Origin: Cyanobacteria bacterium UBA11153
GTDB lineage: Bacteria > Cyanobacteriota > Cyanobacteriia > Cyanobacteriales > Coleofasciculaceae
Length of the DNA: 19,810 nt
Assembly (NCBI GenBank): GCA_003511885.1
Contig: DOIX01000284.1
Span: 1 to 19,810, forward strand
Direction of reading: 5' to 3'
The notes beneath the pieces were generated by a model. That model had not been told where the DNA came from. It saw only the letters and a program-made list of their open reading frames with translations, and did not search any database. Below are positions 7,567-14,779 of this stretch, one piece after another (position 1 is the stretch's first letter; each line of letters opens with the position of its first letter). Both the position numbers and the translations under genes were made by a program.

Positions 7567-8487
7567 TCAAAAGCCAAGCAATGACATCAAATAAGATTTA
7601 ATGGCTTTAAGATGTAACCTGATCCCTGAAATATATTTGCTATTGCGAATCATTGCCCTTCCTTCTTTTATCCACAAGTAAGGGAAAAATCGATATTCCC
7701 ATAACCAGGCTAATTCAGCATATTTTGCTTTTGCTTCTTCTGGTATTTCTCTTCCTTCTTTCCATTTAGTAATTAGCTTTTCCATCTGGATTTCAAACTT
7801 CACTGTTGTTTGTGAAGTCTGCTGAGAATGTCGGCGATAATAGTACAAATTTTGAGGAATAAAATGTACTTCACTTAATAATGCTACCTGAATAAATAAA
7901 TCTATCCCTTCACCTCCTTGCCCCAACCACTCAGCCCATCCGGTTGTCTTTTCATAAACCAAACGTCGCACCATCGCCATTGCTTCGGGAATGCAATCAA
8001 ATCCTACAGAAATAAATGAAGTTTCTGGCGTTTGATATGGTAAATTTTGGATACCAAATTTTGTGGGAATACGTCTGGGAGTTTTGGCTGTTTTGATAAT
8101 TTTATCCTCGGTATCAATTAGATAATAATCGCAGAAAACTAAACCGACGTGAGGATGCTCTTCAAGATAGTTAACCATGATTTCTAGTATCTTTGGATCT
8201 AAGGAATCATCTGGATCGAACCATAATAAGTATTTACTGTCAGGAGAAGATGCTTTAAAACCATTATTTCTCGCATTTTGTAATCCCCCATTAGGCTGAT
8301 TAATTAATCTAATCCGCGAGTCTTTTTTCGTGTAATGTAAAATTATTTGCTTGGAATTATCGGTACTGCCGTCATTAACTATTATCTGTTCCCAGTCGGT
8401 AAAAGTCTGGGCTAGCATACTATCAATGGCTCTAGCAATGTATTTTTCTTGGTTGTAGCAGGGGCTAATTATACTAATTTTGGGCAT
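7567..8487 (-). CDS. GT2-family glycosyltransferase
   Basis: The frame is open from 8595, but the ATG at 8487 begins exactly at the conserved MPKISIISPCYNQEKYI strand, so I use it; the 36 residues further upstream come from the flanking repeat region. The resulting 306-residue protein has IIVNDGSTDNS (35-45), NGGLQNARNNG (66-76) and the DxD-type motif WFDPDD (89-94). GEGIDLFIQV further on is the likely acid region. Two short aromatic-rich helices near the end may rest on the membrane. It transfers a sugar from an NDP donor to a surface glycan. It lies 45 bases upstream of the LicD-tandem gene on the same strand and is probably co-transcribed with it. No good Shine-Dalgarno precedes the start. 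A hairpin array separates it from the next GT2 gene upstream. Confidence 0.9.
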   Translation of the reverse strand: MPKISIISPCYNQEKYIARAIDSMLAQTFTDWEQIIVNDGSTDNSKQIILHYTKKDSRIRLINQPNGGLQNARNNGFKASSPDSKYLLWFDPDDSLDPKILEIMVNYLEEHPHVGLVFCDYYLIDTEDKIIKTAKTPRRIPTKFGIQNLPYQTPETSFISVGFDCIPEAMAMVRRLVYEKTTGWAEWLGQGGEGIDLFIQVALLSEVHFIPQNLYYYRRHSQQTSQTTVKFEIQMEKLITKWKEGREIPEEAKAKYAELAWLWEYRFFPYLWIKEGRAMIRNSKYISGIRLHLKAIKSYLMSLLGF

Positions 8488-8846
8488 AATCGTATTGGAA
8501 AATAAAATATATGAGATTTCACAGCCTTCGTTACCATTTGACAGTCGCGACAACCCGACAGTGGTTAAAACCACTGTCTTATAGCTAAAGTCCATTGAAA
8601 TGGACTGAAATTCTGATATTGAAATCTACTAAAATTTAGTTTTACCCCTCCCCTGCGAGGAGAGGGGAGGCAGAAATCTTTCTCCCCCTTCCCTGGCAAG
8701 GAAGGGGGCTGGGTGGTTAGGTTTTTCCCTAATTTCAATGGACGAAAATGATCGTTCCCAGTCAGTTTTAACTGACTTAAGCTATAAGACAGGGATTTTA
8801 ATCTCTGTCTGATTAGGCTGAAACTCAAACAATTAATTCTCTGCAC
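8488..8846. other. Gene-free spacer filled by hairpin repeats
   Basis: The 359 bases between two same-strand GT2 genes hold the hairpin array at 8557-8809 and no supported gene. A 93-codon - strand frame at 8565-8846 crosses the hairpins and encodes low-complexity sequence, so I do not count it. Any read-through transcript of the glycosyltransferase run would carry this structured stretch. Confidence 0.6.
8557..8809. repeat. Composite array of six hairpins with inverted outer halves
   Basis: Six stems follow one another: 8557-8566/8569-8578 (GACAGTGGTT, perfect), 8589-8596/8599-8606 (AGTCCATT, perfect), 8647-8654/8663-8670 (CCTCCCCT, perfect), 8684-8692/8700-8708 (CCCCCTTCC, perfect), 8760-8767/8770-8777 (AGTCAGTT, perfect) and 8788-8797/8800-8809 (GACAGGGATT, one G-U pair). 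The outer halves mirror each other: CTGTCTTATAGCTAAAGTC on the left reappears on the opposite strand at the right end with one change. The whole therefore looks like a large inverted repeat with a GC-rich double hairpin at its centre. Confidence 0.8.
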
Positions 8847-9731
8847 TTACTTACCTCTTACCAACTCAAACAGTTTGAACAAAAAACCTTGAGGATGAAA
8901 TATCACTAACCATAATAAAAACTTGGCAGATTTGAGTGGATTGGTTTTCAAATTAAACTTAGCCGCTTTCAAGTGATAAAGTAAAGCCGCATCTTGACGT
9001 ACTTTCTTGGGAATTATCTCCCAATCCCAGTACCTTCTAATTACTGCTGCATGTTGTTCTGCTACCATTGCTAATTGAGAAGTTAAACTGGATGACTGTT
9101 TTTTGCGATAACTTCCATAGATACCGGGAATATAAACAAATTTCAACCCAGCGGCTGCTATCCTTAACCAATAATCTAAATCCTCTGCTGCTTTGAGATT
9201 AGTTGCAAAATAACCTACTTTTGCCGGAATACAGCTTCTCATCACAACTACATTACTCGCGATGTAGTTTTTTGCCAAGAGACTCCCAGGAAACTCAGTG
9301 ATATCCTCTGGAGAAGGTCCCCATATATCGATAACTTTATTGGTTGCATCCTGAAACATTTCCACAGTAGAGTAAACTAGATCGCAACCAGTTTTATTGA
9401 TGGTATTAACTGCTGTTTCCAGATGATGTGGTTTCCATAAATCGTCATAATCGAGGAAAGCAAAATATTCTCCCTTTCCCAGCTTCATAGCTGTATTTCT
9501 AACCGCACTAACTCCTTGATTGTACTCGTGGCGAATATATTGCACCCTATCTTCCCCAACTTCTCTAGAAAATTCTTTGACAATTTCCTCCGTGCGATCG
9601 CAAGAAGCATCTTCGACTACAATAAGTTCCCAGTTGGTATAAGTTTGCCCTTTAATCGTCGCGAGAGATTCTGGAATAATTTTTTCCGCATCATAAGCAG
9701 GCATAATGATACTGACTAGAGATTTATTCAT
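8847..9731 (-). CDS. GT2-family glycosyltransferase
   Basis: The 294-residue protein begins with SLVSIIMPAYDAEKIIPESL (4-23), has VVEDASCDRT (38-47), GVSAVRNTA (73-81) and the DxD-type motif FLDYDDLW (92-99), then an AEDLDYWLR acid/acceptor motif near 182. This is a complete GT-A family 2 enzyme of normal length. Hydrophobic residues near the C-terminus (LLWLVIFHPQGFLFKLF) could attach it to the inner membrane face. Its start codon overlaps the end of the upstream GT4 gene by 8 bases (ATGAATAA), which suggests translational coupling and a shared role in the same glycan. Donor and acceptor are unknown. Confidence 0.92.
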   Translation of the reverse strand: MNKSLVSIIMPAYDAEKIIPESLATIKGQTYTNWELIVVEDASCDRTEEIVKEFSREVGEDRVQYIRHEYNQGVSAVRNTAMKLGKGEYFAFLDYDDLWKPHHLETAVNTINKTGCDLVYSTVEMFQDATNKVIDIWGPSPEDITEFPGSLLAKNYIASNVVVMRSCIPAKVGYFATNLKAAEDLDYWLRIAAAGLKFVYIPGIYGSYRKKQSSSLTSQLAMVAEQHAAVIRRYWDWEIIPKKVRQDAALLYHLKAAKFNLKTNPLKSAKFLLWLVIFHPQGFLFKLFELVRGK

Positions 9732-10854
9732 ATTTAGTAATACCCATAATATTAAGATAATTTTCGGTAGCAGCTTCTAAAGTAAACTGCTGCAACCAAT
9801 CTGAATCTACAGACTTAGTATTCCCAGTTAAGACTCGCAAAATTGCTTCAGCCATTGCCTCACTATCCCCTACTGCTACTAACTCCCCATACTTACCATT
9901 ATCCAGAATTTCTGCCGGACCGCTAGGGCAATTTGTTGATACTACTGATGTTCCCAGTGCCATCGCTTCTATCAACACAGTCGGCAAACCCTCACAAATT
10001 GAAGATAAAACAAATACTGAAGATTGTGCCATATAAGGATATGGATTATTGACAAAACCAACTAAATCAACATCATCTTCTATTCCCAAATCATCCACCA
10101 TCTTCATCAGATAATTCCTTTCTCCACCATCACCTAAAATTACTAATCGAGATGGCTGCCTCTGACGCACTTTAGCAAAAGCTTGGATAAGTGTAGGAAA
10201 GTCTTTTTGTTGCACCAACCTCCCTACTCCTAAAATTATAGGAACTTCTTTTTCCCCAAACCAAGGATGATCCAAATTAGATTCTGCTTCAATTAATAAA
10301 TGAGGATTCCATACAGGATTATAGATAGTTTTGATCCAACCAGGTTGCAGATGCAAGTAACTTTCCAACTCTCGCGCTAACCCTTTCGATACGGCAATAA
10401 TACGATCGATTTTGGGATAAATACATCTCATGGCTAGAGGTAATAACTCTTCCTGCAATTGATTCCGTCTATTTTGTTTGTCAGATAAAGAAATATGTTC
10501 GACGAAGGCTAACTTAACCGAAGATAGAGAGATAATTTTTGCAAATGCTGCCACCACATTACAAGTAAATAGATGACAAACTAATACCTCCGGCTTTTCC
10601 TCCCGTAAATAACCTATTAGTGGTGAAATAACTCTCAGACAACTACTCAAGCGCGGCTGAATTGGTATGTCAAAATCGATAACTCTTACTCCTGCTGGAA
10701 TATCATCTAAAAACTGCCCTTCAGCCTTGGCAACAACTAAATCTAAAGGTATCCCTTTCATCGCTAATCCTTGCAGCAAGTTTAGTGCTACTCGCTGCAA
10801 GCCGCCTCCATCTAAGTCTGGAATGATAAATGCAATTCGTGGTAATTTATTCAT
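9724..10854 (-). CDS. GT4-family glycosyltransferase
   Basis: The protein (376 residues from the ATG at 10854) is a GT-B fold, family 4 retaining glycosyltransferase. The N-terminal half opens with RIAFIIPDLDGGGLQRVAL, whose glycine loop binds acceptor and diphosphate. The C-terminal half has ILGVGRLVQQKDFPTLIQAF, FVLSSICEGLPTVLIEAM with the E-x7-E motif, and VVSTNCPSGPAEILDNG. A TTG two codons upstream (10860) is possible, but the ATG is preferred; neither has a strong Shine-Dalgarno. It is a close paralogue of the gene at 11028-12251: the C-terminal third matches nearly word for word (GKYG-LV-VGDSE-MA-AILRVL). It overlaps the GT2 gene downstream by 8 bases. The role is sugar addition to a lipid-linked or surface glycan; the specificity is not predictable. 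Confidence 0.92.
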   Translation of the reverse strand: MNKLPRIAFIIPDLDGGGLQRVALNLLQGLAMKGIPLDLVVAKAEGQFLDDIPAGVRVIDFDIPIQPRLSSCLRVISPLIGYLREEKPEVLVCHLFTCNVVAAFAKIISLSSVKLAFVEHISLSDKQNRRNQLQEELLPLAMRCIYPKIDRIIAVSKGLARELESYLHLQPGWIKTIYNPVWNPHLLIEAESNLDHPWFGEKEVPIILGVGRLVQQKDFPTLIQAFAKVRQRQPSRLVILGDGGERNYLMKMVDDLGIEDDVDLVGFVNNPYPYMAQSSVFVLSSICEGLPTVLIEAMALGTSVVSTNCPSGPAEILDNGKYGELVAVGDSEAMAEAILRVLTGNTKSVDSDWLQQFTLEAATENYLNIMGITKYE

Positions 10855-10917
10855 TGCCAAGATTAAGTATCAATCCTACACCTCTAACCAGAATATCGCG
10901 ATTAAAATAATCAAAAA

Positions 10918-10974
10918 CTAAGTCAAATATTCGATTTCACTAAAAAATGGAATAACTACACTAATTTTTGGCGA
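10918..10974 (-). pseudogene. Remnant of a GT2 glycosyltransferase N-terminus
   Basis: Read on the - strand from 10974, the frame gives SPKISVVIPFFSEIEYLT and then a stop at 10918-10920. PKISVVIPF is the typical first strand of GT2 enzymes and closely resembles the start of the intact gene at 8487. There is no ATG in place (CTATCG precedes CCA) and no DxD region follows. I read it as the decayed end of a deleted glycosyltransferase gene between two GT4 paralogues. Confidence 0.55.
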
Positions 10975-11027
10975 TAGGAAACAGTTTATCCAAGTAATCT
11001 CCCACCGCTGCTGTCAAGAGTCACCAT

Positions 11028-12251
11028 TTATTTTCTAGCCAAAATACTCCCTTTTTTATTCACACCCAAAATCTCCAAATATTTTTGCACAGAATTTTCT
11101 AAAGTAAACTGTTTCAACCAACCAGAATCAACCCTTTTCGACTCACCCGACAAAACCCGCAAAATCGCCCCCGCCATCCCCTCACTATCTCCAACTGATA
11201 CTAATTTACCATACTTACCTCCAGCTAAAATCTCTTGCGGACCGCTTTCACAATTAGTAGAAACTACAGAAACTCCCACTGCTAAAGCTTCGATTAAAAC
11301 AGTTGGCAATCCCTCCCAAACAGAAGACAAAACAAATAATTTTGCTCGCTGCATATAAGCAAAAGGATTATCCACAAAACCCATCCAAGCGATATCCTCT
11401 TCTATCCCCAATTCCCGCGCCAAAGCTTTCAGTTTTTCCTCCTCTCTCCCACTGCCTAAAATCATTAATCGTGCCCTTTTTAATTGCCTTACTTTAGCAA
11501 AGGCACGAATTAAAGTGGAGAAATCTTTTTGCGCTACCAGTCTACCTATACCCAAAATTACTGGCACTTCGCCCGGTTGAAACCAAGGATGATCGACAGT
11601 TTCTTTTGCTTTTACCAATAAATCTGAAGTAATCACTGGATTATAAATAACTTCAATCTTATCTTTGCCAATACTAGTTATCTGAGATAAATCCTCAGCT
11701 ACTCCATCAGAAACAGTCACAATTCCATCAGCCCTAGGATAAAGAAATCTTGCGGTTATAGGAATAAATCGCGCCGAAACCTGTTCCACTTTTGCTGCTT
11801 CTACAGAAAGGGTAGTATGTTCTGAAACAATAACACGAGTCCCTACTTTAGCTAGATGTTTAGCTATAATCGCAATTTCATTGGGGTAGTGGGTGGCAGA
11901 AAGCAACGCCAAAGGTTGCTCTTGTTTGAGGTAAGCTATTAACTTGAATAGACTACCCGTAGATGCTAAACCTGTGGGGAGGTTGAATATGCGATCCTTT
12001 CCAAAGTTGGCAGCATTAAAATCAATTAACCTGATGTCTTCCGGTACCTTATCTAGATATTCTCCTTCTGCCTTGGTGAGCAATAAATCAACTTTTATAC
12101 CTTGATTAGCTATACCGCAAGCTAAGTTTAACATTACCCTTTCTGCTCCTCCACCGACAAGGTTGCGGAGGAATAAAGCAACGCGAGGCTGACTTGGGAA
12201 AGAGGTAAAAATAAGGGGATATTTGTATGACTTAGCAATATTCAATATCAA
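11028..12251 (-). CDS. GT4-family glycosyltransferase
   Basis: The 407-residue protein is a GT-B, family 4 glycosyltransferase paralogous to the gene at 9724. Markers in order: RVALFLRNLVGGGAERVML (23-41), VSEHTTLSVEAAKV, VTVSDGVAEDL, ILGIGRLVAQKDFSTLIRAF, FVLSSVWEGLPTVLIEAL with E-x7-E, and VVSTNCESGPQEILAGG. The start is a TTG at 12251 preceded by AAAAGG with 4 to 5 bases spacing; no ATG lies before the conserved core, so the TTG is the best choice, although the exact start is uncertain. It heads the - strand glycosyltransferase run, so a promoter is expected in 12252-12500, but none is clear by eye. The tandem paralogues probably add successive or alternative sugars to the same glycan; this is inference. 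Confidence 0.9.
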   Translation of the reverse strand: MILNIAKSYKYPLIFTSFPSQPRVALFLRNLVGGGAERVMLNLACGIANQGIKVDLLLTKAEGEYLDKVPEDIRLIDFNAANFGKDRIFNLPTGLASTGSLFKLIAYLKQEQPLALLSATHYPNEIAIIAKHLAKVGTRVIVSEHTTLSVEAAKVEQVSARFIPITARFLYPRADGIVTVSDGVAEDLSQITSIGKDKIEVIYNPVITSDLLVKAKETVDHPWFQPGEVPVILGIGRLVAQKDFSTLIRAFAKVRQLKRARLMILGSGREEEKLKALARELGIEEDIAWMGFVDNPFAYMQRAKLFVLSSVWEGLPTVLIEALAVGVSVVSTNCESGPQEILAGGKYGKLVSVGDSEGMAGAILRVLSGESKRVDSGWLKQFTLENSVQKYLEILGVNKKGSILARK

Positions 12252-12512
12252 TTACCTTTTCGCATTCCATGGTTTAGATCTCGACTAATTAAATCTTTGC
12301 GAGAGTTTATTTAGTGATACAACCTGAAATTGATAATTACTGAAAATGCTGTATTTTTTAATCTATAACTACACCAATAAACCGCGCTATAGCAGCCGCA
12401 GCTAAATTAACTTCCATCTAGTCCATGGTAGCTCACGCGATCGCAACTGTCCACTCAAAGGCAGAGAATCCTCATGAAATTTCTCATTCAACCAGTTTAT
12501 GGAGAGAAAAAA

Positions 12513-12545
12513 AGAAACCGGGTTTCTCCAAGAAACCCAGTTTCT
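12513..12545. repeat. Dispersed palindrome AGAAACC...GGTTTCT, copy 1
   Basis: This is a 33-bp near-palindrome. Its core GGGTTTCT (12520-12527), CCA loop and AGAAACCC (12531-12538) is perfect. A second member of the same family lies at 13449-13481. Palindromes of this type are common between genes in some cyanobacteria. Confidence 0.75.
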
Positions 12546-12684
12546 CCAACTCACATTAATCAAACTATTACCCCTATCCTCTCACCTCTTATAGCAACAG
12601 CCACATCTGTTAATACATCAATAACATCATGAATAGAGCAAAGAAGCATTCCTGAGTAAACAGTTTGATTTACATCAAATAACA

Positions 12685-12711
12685 GTCAACTGTCCACCGT
12701 CAACTGTCCAC
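12685..12711. repeat. Direct repeat GTCAACTGTCCAC x2
   Basis: GTCAACTGTCCAC occurs at 12685-12697 and again at 12699-12711, a 14-bp period just downstream of the repeat-protein stop. A fragment (AACTGTCCACT) also appears near 12447. It is STRR-like in character and no function is evident. Confidence 0.65.
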
Positions 12712-12722
12712 TGCTATACCTC

Positions 12723-13124
12723 CTAATCTAGAAAACCCATTAAATATGCGTCATCATCAATAAAATTGGAAGCGATGGGGCGATTCCCCATAATCATTTG
12801 TACGTCAGAAAGTTTGATAGCACTACTAGCAATGGGACGATTTCCGGATACAGAGATGACATCCCATACCTTCATACTGCTAGCCGCAATCGGGCGCTCG
12901 CCCATCGCAGAGATTGTGCCAATCACCTCAAAACTGCTAGAATCAACGGGACGGATTCCAGAAATCGATACTTGTTCGCTAATATTCAGGGTACTGATGG
13001 CGATGGGGCGATTGCCAGGAAGAGCAACCGATGGTTCAACCAAAACCACTCCTCCTACAGATGTTCCTGTGGTTTTTTCCTCAAGTGCTGTTGCACCTGC
13101 GCTGCTTTTATTATCCTTACTCAT
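12723..13124 (-). CDS. Small protein of five 19-residue GNRPIA repeats
   Basis: I do not recognise a named family. The 133-residue protein has a polar, low-complexity N-terminal third (1-36, rich in Ser, Thr, Gly, Val). Five units then start exactly 19 residues apart at G37, G56, G75, G94 and G113 with the consensus G-N-R-P-I-A-S-S, followed by alternating hydrophobic and polar residues (for example IKLSDVQM). The last unit ends in an acidic tail, IDDDAYLMGFLD. There is no signal peptide, membrane helix or Cys. The start is well supported: AGGAG at 13131-13135 lies 6 bases before the ATG. The alternating pattern would suit stacked short beta strands; a repeated precursor peptide is an alternative I cannot exclude. 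It lies alone between the glycosyltransferases and petA, with repeats on both sides. Translation likely, function unknown. Confidence 0.8.
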   Translation of the reverse strand: MSKDNKSSAGATALEEKTTGTSVGGVVLVEPSVALPGNRPIAISTLNISEQVSISGIRPVDSSSFEVIGTISAMGERPIAASSMKVWDVISVSGNRPIASSAIKLSDVQMIMGNRPIASNFIDDDAYLMGFLD

Positions 13125-13130
13125 CTCAAT

Positions 13131-13135
13131 CTCCT
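13131..13135 (-). promoter_or_regulatory. Strong Shine-Dalgarno of the repeat-protein gene
   Basis: On the - strand AAAGGAGATTGAG precedes the ATG at 13124, with AGGAG 6 bases away. Most other genes in this window lack such a site. It fixes the start and supports real, possibly abundant, translation. Confidence 0.75.
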
Positions 13136-13239
13136 TTTTCCTTTAAGTCGGTTTATAAATGCTATTTTTAGATTATAAACCTAAAATTAAGATAAATACC
13201 TGCGATCGGGTTTGCGGAAAAAGTCTTTTCGTGAGGGGA

Positions 13240-13271
13240 GGGTGTGGGGTGTAGGGTGTGGGGTGTGGGGA
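13240..13271. repeat. G-rich heptamer tandem repeat, second array
   Basis: Units GGGTGTG and GGGTGTA repeat about four times, the same unit and order style as at 27-79. The array sits about 115 bases upstream of the small repeat-protein gene, so on the coding strand of that gene it is C-rich. Confidence 0.8.
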
Positions 13272-13448
13272 TTTGAAGAGTTTTCTTGAAGGCAATTTTC
13301 CCATTTAAGTTAAAAAGTCCATGAATTTTTAGGGGTGTAACTCTTATTCCTGATACTTTTCTCTAACTCAATCAGCGCTCGAAGCGGCATTGCCGTCAAG
13401 GTTTCCGACTTATACAGCAAACCCTAAAATATAAACCATAGAAATCAG

Positions 13449-13481
13449 AGAAACCCGGTTTCTTCAAGAAATCGGGTTTCT
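13449..13481. repeat. Dispersed palindrome AGAAACCCGG...GGGTTTCT, copy 2
   Basis: This 33-bp near-palindrome begins AGAAACCCGGTTTCTTC and ends AAATCGGGTTTCT, so it is nearly its own reverse complement. It lies about 58 bases after the petA stop in the direction of transcription and may help end or stabilise the petC-petA mRNA. It matches the copy at 12513-12545. Confidence 0.75.
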
Positions 13482-13539
13482 CTTATATCTGACAAAAGCT
13501 GCTAATTTCTCTATCAGGAGAAAGAAGACTGAAAACCAC

Positions 13540-14529
13540 TTAGAAATTCATTTCAGCGGCTTGGACTTTCTCAATTTGCTTCTTCTTAATCACCAGCATG
13601 GCTTGAGATAGCATAATGGCAGCAATGAATACCATCAACCACTTCACCCGATTGGGATCTTGCAGGACAATTTCCACATCTTTTTGACCAAATCCACCCA
13701 CATTAGGATTATTAGTCAAAGGTGTGCCAGCAGTAACTTCTTGTCCAGCAGAAACAATTAACTCAGGTCCAGCAGGGATAGTATTAACAACTGTTGCACC
13801 ATCTGCTGTTTGAATGGTGACTTCATAACCACCATATTCCAGCGCATTAATTTCGGTAATTGTACCAGATGTAGAGGCATTGACAGCATTGTTATTGCTG
13901 GGATCGCCTGTGGGGTAAACTTGTCCCCTGCCTCGGTTAGCACCTACATGAATTTGGTACTTACCAAAGTGGATAGATTTGTCAGTATTGGGATCGGGAG
14001 ATAAAACAGGGAAAACGATTTCTTGGTATTGTTCTCCAGGTAAAGGTCCGACAATTACCACATTTTCCCAATCTGGGCGGTAGTTTTGGGTATAAAGTCC
14101 GCCCACTTCTTCCTGCATTTCCTCTGGAATTCGTTCCGGTGGGGCAATCTTGAAGCCTTCGGGCAGCATTAAAACAGCACCCACATTCAAGCCACCTTTA
14201 GATCCATCACCTAACACCTGCTGACTGCTTAAGTCATAAGGAATTTTGACTATTGCCTTAAATACTGTATCTGGCAATACGGCTTGGGGCACTTCTACTT
14301 CTGTTGGTTTAGAAGCTAAGTGACAGTTAGCACAAACAATTCTACCAGTAGCTTCGCGGGGGGTTTCTGGTGCAGTTGCTTGCGCCCAAAAAGGATATGC
14401 CGCTGCTGATTGAGGAAGTGCCAAATCGCTGGCACATAAAAATGTAAAAATTGCCAAAACCAGCACGATAGTTTTGGTCATCAGCCGCTTGCTGCTGCTG
14501 TACATCACCGCTAAAGAAGGTGTTCTCAT
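13540..14529 (-). CDS. petA: Cytochrome f precursor of the cytochrome b6f complex
   Basis: The protein is 329 residues long. Residues 1-44 are a cleavable signal with a basic start, a hydrophobic core ([14 protein letters not shown]) and an SAAA end. The mature chain starts YPFWAQ; the amino group of that Tyr is the axial haem ligand in this family. CANCH (66-70) binds haem c, with His as the other ligand. [35 protein letters not shown] and [11 protein letters not shown] are classic cytochrome f blocks. One C-terminal transmembrane helix ([17 protein letters not shown]) leaves a short stromal-type tail ending in EMNF. The frame is open to 14568, but the ATG at 14529 gives the usual signal length, so I use it. 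It passes electrons from the Rieske protein to plastocyanin or cytochrome c6 in the thylakoid lumen. It lies downstream of petC, as in most cyanobacteria, and is probably co-transcribed with it. Confidence 0.98.
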   Translation of the reverse strand: MRTPSLAVMYSSSKRLMTKTIVLVLAIFTFLCASDLALPQSAAAYPFWAQATAPETPREATGRIVCANCHLASKPTEVEVPQAVLPDTVFKAIVKIPYDLSSQQVLGDGSKGGLNVGAVLMLPEGFKIAPPERIPEEMQEEVGGLYTQNYRPDWENVVIVGPLPGEQYQEIVFPVLSPDPNTDKSIHFGKYQIHVGANRGRGQVYPTGDPSNNNAVNASTSGTITEINALEYGGYEVTIQTADGATVVNTIPAGPELIVSAGQEVTAGTPLTNNPNVGGFGQKDVEIVLQDPNRVKWLMVFIAAIMLSQAMLVIKKKQIEKVQAAEMNF

Positions 14530-14574
14530 CGTTATCAGGAAAAAACTCGAAAGTTGGTCTTTGGTCATTGGTTA

Positions 14575-14644
14575 TTGGTTATTTATTGTTGGTTATTTGT
14601 TGTTGGTTATTTGTTGTTGGTTATTTGTTGTTGGTTATTTGTTT
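14575..14644. repeat. Five tandem 14-bp units in the petC-petA spacer
   Basis: The unit TTGGTTATTTGTTG repeats five times without gaps. Only the first (ATTTATTG end) and last (TTTGTTT end) units differ, by one base each. The flanks GTCTTTGGT (14557-14565) and ACCAAAGAC (14649-14657) are perfect inverted repeats, so the array could be closed in a stem. It lies inside the presumed petCA transcript, 46 bases upstream of the petA start. Confidence 0.9.
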
Positions 14645-14713
14645 AACAACCAAAGACTTGGACTCATTGTCTTACATCTTCTACAACAATTGGCTTTCAG
14701 CCCCTTGCCATAA

Positions 14714-14779
14714 ACAACTAACTAATAACTAATAACTAATAACTCACAACTTACAACTCACAACTCACAACTAATAACT
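14714..14779. repeat. AT-rich heptamer repeat abutting petC stop
   Basis: Units such as CTAATAA, CTCACAA and CTTACAA recur every 7 bases right up to the petC stop codon at 14780. This is typical STRR-like sequence. With the 14-bp array it makes almost the whole petC-petA spacer repetitive. Confidence 0.8.

Larger units (their letters stand above)
12252..12722. other. Gene-free spacer with palindromic and direct repeats
   Basis: No gene is supported in these 471 bases. They hold a HIP1 octamer near 12438, the 33-bp palindrome at 12513-12545 and the 14-bp direct repeat at 12685-12711. The right part is the downstream region of the small repeat-protein gene. The left part should contain the promoter of the GT4 gene starting at 12251. 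Confidence 0.6.
13141..13539. other. Gene-free spacer between repeat-protein gene and petA
   Basis: No gene is supported here. The spacer contains the G-rich heptamer array at 13240-13271 and the palindrome at 13449-13481. The left part must hold the promoter of the - strand repeat-protein gene, and the right part is the downstream region of petA. The stretch 13320-13440 shows nothing I recognise. Confidence 0.6.

Noticed and set aside
8488..8595. N-terminal 36-residue extension of the GT2 protein at 7567
   Set aside because: The extension is encoded by flanking repeat DNA and the family starts at the MPKISIISP strand, so the ATG at 8487 is the better start.
8565..8846. 93-codon - strand frame as a gene
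   Set aside because: It spans the hairpin array, encodes low-complexity sequence and would overlap the excluded upstream extension of the GT2 gene.
12766..13178. Two 126-codon + strand frames opposite the repeat-protein gene
   Set aside because: They are antisense to a frame with exact amino-acid periodicity and a strong ribosome binding site; their own residues show no sensible protein pattern beyond the mirrored repeat.
14530..14568. 13-residue upstream extension of cytochrome f
   Set aside because: The ATG at 14529 gives a signal peptide of the usual length; the upstream ATG would lie in the repeat spacer.
14575..14644. CRISPR-like or iteron array
   Set aside because: 14-bp units without spacers inside the petC-petA spacer; no replication gene or origin feature is present.
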